The translations under genes and the position numbers were made by a program. A stretch of 64,000 nucleotides of DNA. Origin: Effusibacillus dendaii (GTDB lineage: Bacteria; Bacillota; Bacilli; Tumebacillales; Effusibacillaceae). Location: contig NZ_AP023366.1 of the NCBI RefSeq assembly GCF_015097055.1, positions 3,375,001 to 3,439,000 of the forward strand, given 5' to 3'. Under the pieces are notes generated by a model. That model had not been told where the DNA came from. It searched no databases and saw only the letters and a list, made by a program, of their open reading frames with translations. Below, piece by piece: positions 60,733 to 64,000 of this stretch (position 1 is its first letter; each line of letters starts with the position of its first letter).

Positions 60733-62047
60733 ATGGAGCAGGAGACAAACAGGCCGGAAACAAATGTGATCGAACAGATTCTTGCCAGCGCCGAACAGAA
60801 AATCGATTCGGAAGAGTATGAAGAAGCGCTGCAAATTTTGCAGTTCGCTTTGCGTCGTCCCGAATTTGACGTTCGCGTTTATGAAAAATGCGCTTTTTTG
60901 CTTCGCATGTTGGAGCGGGATAAAGGAGCGGAAATGTTTGAAAATGTGGTGGCTGACGTAAACGACCCGGAAGCGTTTTTTTCGATTGGGTTACGATTTG
61001 GTGCAGGAAGGATTGTTCGGTCCGGCTCTTGGCCCTTTGTGCCGCTGCGTGGAACTGGCTCCTGAGGCTCCGGCCGCCAATTATGAATTTGCTTATGTAT
61101 TGATGAAAGAGTTTTATCATGAGGAAGCGCTGCAGTTCTTTGCAAAAGCGTTTGAATTGGAACAAGCGCCAAGCATTGCGTTTTACATGGCACAGTTGCT
61201 GATGTTTCTCGGCAGGTTGCAGGAAGCGGAGGCAGTTGTTCACAAATTTGCCGAACTGGTCAATGAAGCGAGCGGTGAGGGGCGCCTGCAGCTGGTCTAT
61301 TTGAGCCAGATGCTGCAGCGTCTTCAGACGTACGGCGCGGACACGATTCGCGATTGGCATTTTGTACAGTATGGCAACATTCTGCTTCGTTTGTTTGAAG
61401 AAGACCATCCGAATGAACCGAACGATTCAGAAGGCCGTTATACGTTTGTCAATTTTGATTACCAACAGGTGGCAAATGTTCTGGTCGGACTGCAGACCCT
61501 GATTGAGCAAATATCCGTTTTTCCAAAATATCAGTATGTAGCGGCGGCGGGAGCGGGCAGTGAACCCTTGGCCCACGCGTTGGCCGCTCTGTTGCGATTG
61601 CCTGTCCGTTCGTTTGCGGAAATGGTCAAATCGGGTAAAAACGGAATTGTGATTGCTTCGTTTAATGACGAAGTAGTGGAAATTGCGGCTGATGTATGGG
61701 AGCGCAAAGAACTGCTGTTTTGTTCGTTTGCTTTTTCCTGGACGGTTGAAATTAATATTGTTCCCGATGCAATTGGTTATTTGGCGCAGTCGGCGCGGCT
61801 TCCCTGGCAGGAACGGGCAGAGTTTGACGCCAATGGACAACCTTTCCGGGCCGAATCGGATCCACGCTCTGCCGAGCAGATTGCTGGAGAAATTTTGCGG
61901 CTGGTGCCGACCGTCGACCAGGTTTGGCTGCATCGGTTGAAACAATATTGCCAGAAACGGACGGAACATCTGATGATTGGCGAGCGGATGGAAGTCCCGC
62001 GCAAAAAGTTTTTTGTTCATACCGCATTAGGAGGCACCCGTTATTAA
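60733..62047 (+). pseudogene. TPR repeat protein, frameshifted at a T7 run
   Basis: Begins MEQETNRPETNVIEQILASA with TPR-like helices (EYEEALQILQFALRRPEFDV). At 60976-60984 a GCG-T7-CG run breaks the frame; removing one T restores AFFRLGYDLVQEGLFG and continues for 340 residues to 62047, with FAYVLMKEFYHEEALQFFAK and FYMAQLLMFLGRLQEAEAVV. It lies between lepA and hemW. Either a sequence error, transcriptional slippage, or a true mutation. Confidence 0.75.
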
Positions 62048-62111
62048 GCAGAATCTGCGCTTGGGAGACAGTTGGTTCGCGGCAGCTTGAAACGAACGGA
62101 GATGTTTTTTG

Positions 62112-63251
62112 ATGATAGCCAGTTCTCTTTATATTCATATCCCGTTCTGCGCCAGCAAGTGTTACTATTGCGATTTTAATTCGTATGTATCAACCGGAGA
62201 TGTGATGGATCGTTATTTGGACGCACTCGAACAGGAGCTGCGGCTGATGGCGGAAGAATTGCCGTGGGAACCGCTGCAGACCGTGTTTTTTGGCGGCGGT
62301 ACACCGACTTTGTTTGACGTTCGGCAGACGGAACGGATGTTGGAACTGCTGCACCGCTATTTTCGATTGGCGGATGGGGCGGAAGTTTCGGTGGAAGCAA
62401 ATCCCGGCACGGTGAATCTGGAAAAGCTGCGGATGCTGAAAGAAGGCGGGGCGAATCGCCTTTCGTTTGGCGTGCAGTCGTTTGACGACTCGATTTTGAA
62501 AAAACTGGGGCGGCTGCATGACAGCCTGACTGTGTATCATAGTTACGAAAAAGCGCGTCAAGCCGGATTTTCGTCAATTAATCTGGATCTGATGTTTGGG
62601 CTGCCGGGGCAAACGGTTGACATGTTTGCGGACAGCTTGCGAAAAATTATCGATCTGCAGCCGGAACATATATCTGCCTATTCGCTTAAGGTGGAGGAGG
62701 GCACTCCGTTTGCTGTCTGGCAGGAACGAGGCAAGCTGCAGCTGCCGCCGGAAGAAGACGATTTGGCCATGTATCTGCTGTTGATGGAAACGTTGGAAAA
62801 CAAAGGCTATGGGATGTATGAGATTTCCAATTTTGCAAAAAATGGTCATGCATGCAGACATAATCAGGTGTACTGGCGAAATGAACCGTATTTAGCGGCA
62901 GGCGCCGGGGCGCACGGGTATGTCGGCGGAGAACGCTATGTGATTCGCCACAGCGTACCGGAGTATATCGAAGAAAGCCTGGCCGGCAGGCGGCCGATTG
63001 TCGAACGGGAGCAAATTTCACCGGAAATTCAGCAGGAAGATACAATGATTTTGGGGCTTCGTTTGATTAAAGGCGTTGAGCACAAACGTTTCCGGAAGCG
63101 GCACGGGATCAGCCTGTACGAAGCGTTTGGCGATGTGATCGAACAATATGTACAAAAACAGTGGCTGCAAGACGATGGAACGAACGTTCGGCTGACCAGA
63201 CAGGCGCTGCCGCTTGCGAATGAAGTATTCATGGGGTTTTTGGTCAGTTGA
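62112..63251 (+). CDS. hemW: Heme chaperone HemW (radical SAM)
   Basis: 379 residues from ATG 62112. LYIHIPFCASKCYYCDFNSY carries the CxxxCxxC cluster. FFGGGTPTLF, SVEANPGTVNLEKL and NRLSFGVQSFDDSILKKLGR follow, then NLDLMFGLPGQTV. HemW transfers heme to target proteins and is not a true coproporphyrinogen oxidase. It sits between lepA and hrcA as in Bacillus. Confidence 0.94.
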   Translation: MIASSLYIHIPFCASKCYYCDFNSYVSTGDVMDRYLDALEQELRLMAEELPWEPLQTVFFGGGTPTLFDVRQTERMLELLHRYFRLADGAEVSVEANPGTVNLEKLRMLKEGGANRLSFGVQSFDDSILKKLGRLHDSLTVYHSYEKARQAGFSSINLDLMFGLPGQTVDMFADSLRKIIDLQPEHISAYSLKVEEGTPFAVWQERGKLQLPPEEDDLAMYLLLMETLENKGYGMYEISNFAKNGHACRHNQVYWRNEPYLAAGAGAHGYVGGERYVIRHSVPEYIEESLAGRRPIVEREQISPEIQQEDTMILGLRLIKGVEHKRFRKRHGISLYEAFGDVIEQYVQKQWLQDDGTNVRLTRQALPLANEVFMGFLVS

Positions 63252-63276
63252 CAGGGGAAGCGTGATTTGATATTTT
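63248..63276 (+). promoter_or_regulatory. Sigma-A promoter of the hrcA operon
   Basis: TTGACA (63248-63253, overlapping the hemW stop) and TATTTT (63271-63276) with a 17-bp spacer. CIRCE lies 12 bp downstream. Confidence 0.75.
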
Positions 63277-63287
63277 TTAGGTAGCGA

Positions 63288-63314
63288 TTAGCACTCGGCT
63301 TCAAAGAGTGCTAA
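63288..63314 (+). promoter_or_regulatory. CIRCE operator
   Basis: TTAGCACTC-N9-GAGTGCTAA, an exact match to the CIRCE consensus, in the hrcA 5' UTR. HrcA binds it and represses the dnaK/groE regulons. Confidence 0.97.
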
Positions 63315-63332
63315 CAAAAGGGGGCGTATGTG

Positions 63333-64000
63333 ATGTTGACAGAACGTCAGCAAATGATCTTACGCATGATCGTTGAGGATTATATTCGATCGGCAGAGCC
63401 GGTTGGTTCACGCACGATCTCCAAACATACGGAAGTCAGCTTTTCTCCGGCAACGATCCGGAATGTAATGTCCGATTTGGAGGATATGGGCTTTTTGGAA
63501 CAGCCGCATACGTCGGCAGGCCGTATACCCTCCCAAAAAGGATACCGTTTCTACGTGGATAATCTTGTTCATCCGTTCCGGTTGACGCGGGAAGAGATAC
63601 AGCTTCTAAAGAAAACGATCATTGATCAGATTGATGTCATGGAGCAAACGGTGCAGCAGACGGCGCAAATTTTGTCCAGCCTGACCAACTACACGGCGCT
63701 GGTGTTGGGGCCGCAACTGCAGGAAAATAAACTGAAACATATTCAACTGATTCCCCTGTCGGAACGTACGGCTGTAGCGATCATTGTAACCGACAGCGGA
63801 CATGTGGAAAACAAGAAGGTGTCGGTGCCGGATGGAATTTCAACGGACGACATCCAAAAATTTGTCGCCATCTTAAACGAAAAACTGATCGGCATTTCCC
63901 TCAATCAGTTGAAAGCGAAGCTGTACAGTGAGATTATGGGGGAACTGAACCGCTATATTCACAGGTTCGAAGGCGTCATGACGATGTTGGATCAAATTGT
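63333..64000 (+). CDS. hrcA: Heat-inducible transcription repressor HrcA, N-terminal part
   Basis: MLTERQQMILRMIVEDYIRS, AEPVGSRTISKHTEVSFSPA and TIRNVMSDLEDMGFLEQPHT are the winged-helix start of HrcA. AGRIPSQKGYRFYVDNLV follows. About 222 residues are visible and the gene continues past the window. CIRCE in front of it shows autoregulation. Confidence 0.96.
   Translation, partial: MLTERQQMILRMIVEDYIRSAEPVGSRTISKHTEVSFSPATIRNVMSDLEDMGFLEQPHTSAGRIPSQKGYRFYVDNLVHPFRLTREEIQLLKKTIIDQIDVMEQTVQQTAQILSSLTNYTALVLGPQLQENKLKHIQLIPLSERTAVAIIVTDSGHVENKKVSVPDGISTDDIQKFVAILNEKLIGISLNQLKAKLYSEIMGELNRYIHRFEGVMTMLDQI

Noticed and set aside
62112-63251. Oxygen-independent coproporphyrinogen III oxidase (HemN)
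   Set aside because: Size, the lack of HemN N-terminal features and the lepA-hemW-hrcA order favour the heme chaperone HemW.

Overview
The window comes from the chromosome of an endospore-forming, largely aerobic Bacillota (Bacilli). The evidence is the spore genes (gpr, spoIIP, yqxA, SASP genes, a LysM/GH18 cortex-type hydrolase, a YjcZ-like small protein), the competence genes comEA and comEC, CIRCE-hrcA, a T-box leader on leuS, and the yqeG-yqeH-aroE-yqeI-nadD-yqeK-rsfS-yqeM block in its usual order. The mix looks most like the Alicyclobacillaceae (Effusibacillus/Tumebacillus-like), but that placement is an impression and was not tested. I see no rRNA, tRNA or CRISPR array.

Layout. 1-6.8 kb: the start of cydA, a broken LysM/GH18 gene, and a divergent catabolic cluster (GntR regulator and FAH-family enzyme against an alpha/beta hydrolase and an amidohydrolase). 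6.8-8.3 kb: a soluble histidine kinase behind four copies of a TTACGNAC motif. 8.3-17.3 kb: flavin enzymes (LLM oxidoreductase, NamA), a sirtuin, an acyl-CoA dehydrogenase, and a GntR / class III CoA-transferase / HMG-CoA lyase operon followed by an MFS transporter. A 125-bp hairpin-rich repeat occurs twice here. 17.4-22.4 kb: a tight operon of an R2-like ligand-binding oxidase (R2lox), aldehyde dehydrogenase, DUF779 protein and iron alcohol dehydrogenase, divergent from a GAF/LuxR regulator. 22.6-28.4 kb: the conserved yqe block. 28.4-30.7 kb: a cobalamin riboswitch over cobQ and a PduO-type adenosyltransferase. 30.8-36 kb: an intact LysM/GH18 gene, a deleted SDR gene, T-box leuS, and a peroxiredoxin whose catalytic cysteine codon is TGA. 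36-42 kb: small membrane proteins, two fused pseudogene fragments, ddl, mntR, a SufA-like protein, a 2-Cys peroxiredoxin and a thioredoxin-fold protein. 42.5-48.9 kb: comEA-metY-comEC and small sporulation or secreted proteins. 49-51.3 kb: an IS607-type element (serine recombinase plus TnpB) sitting in the remains of a metallo-beta-lactamase-fold gene. 51.4-64 kb: a CDF metal transporter, ndh with a Rex-like site, holA, SASP, rpsT, gpr, spoIIP, yqxA, lepA, a frameshifted TPR gene, hemW and CIRCE-hrcA.

The two most interesting items are (1) the AhpE-like peroxiredoxin at 35602-36078, which has an in-frame TGA exactly at the peroxidatic position, no other cysteine, and a downstream hairpin with bacterial SECIS geometry; and (2) the R2lox operon, where a Mn/Fe oxidase of unknown physiological role is packaged with alcohol- and aldehyde-oxidising enzymes and its own sensor-regulator, suggesting a complete oxidation pathway.

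Gene decay is frequent: at least six loci are broken by internal deletion, frameshift, nonsense mutation or insertion. Two of the frameshifts lie in homopolymer runs and could be sequence errors.
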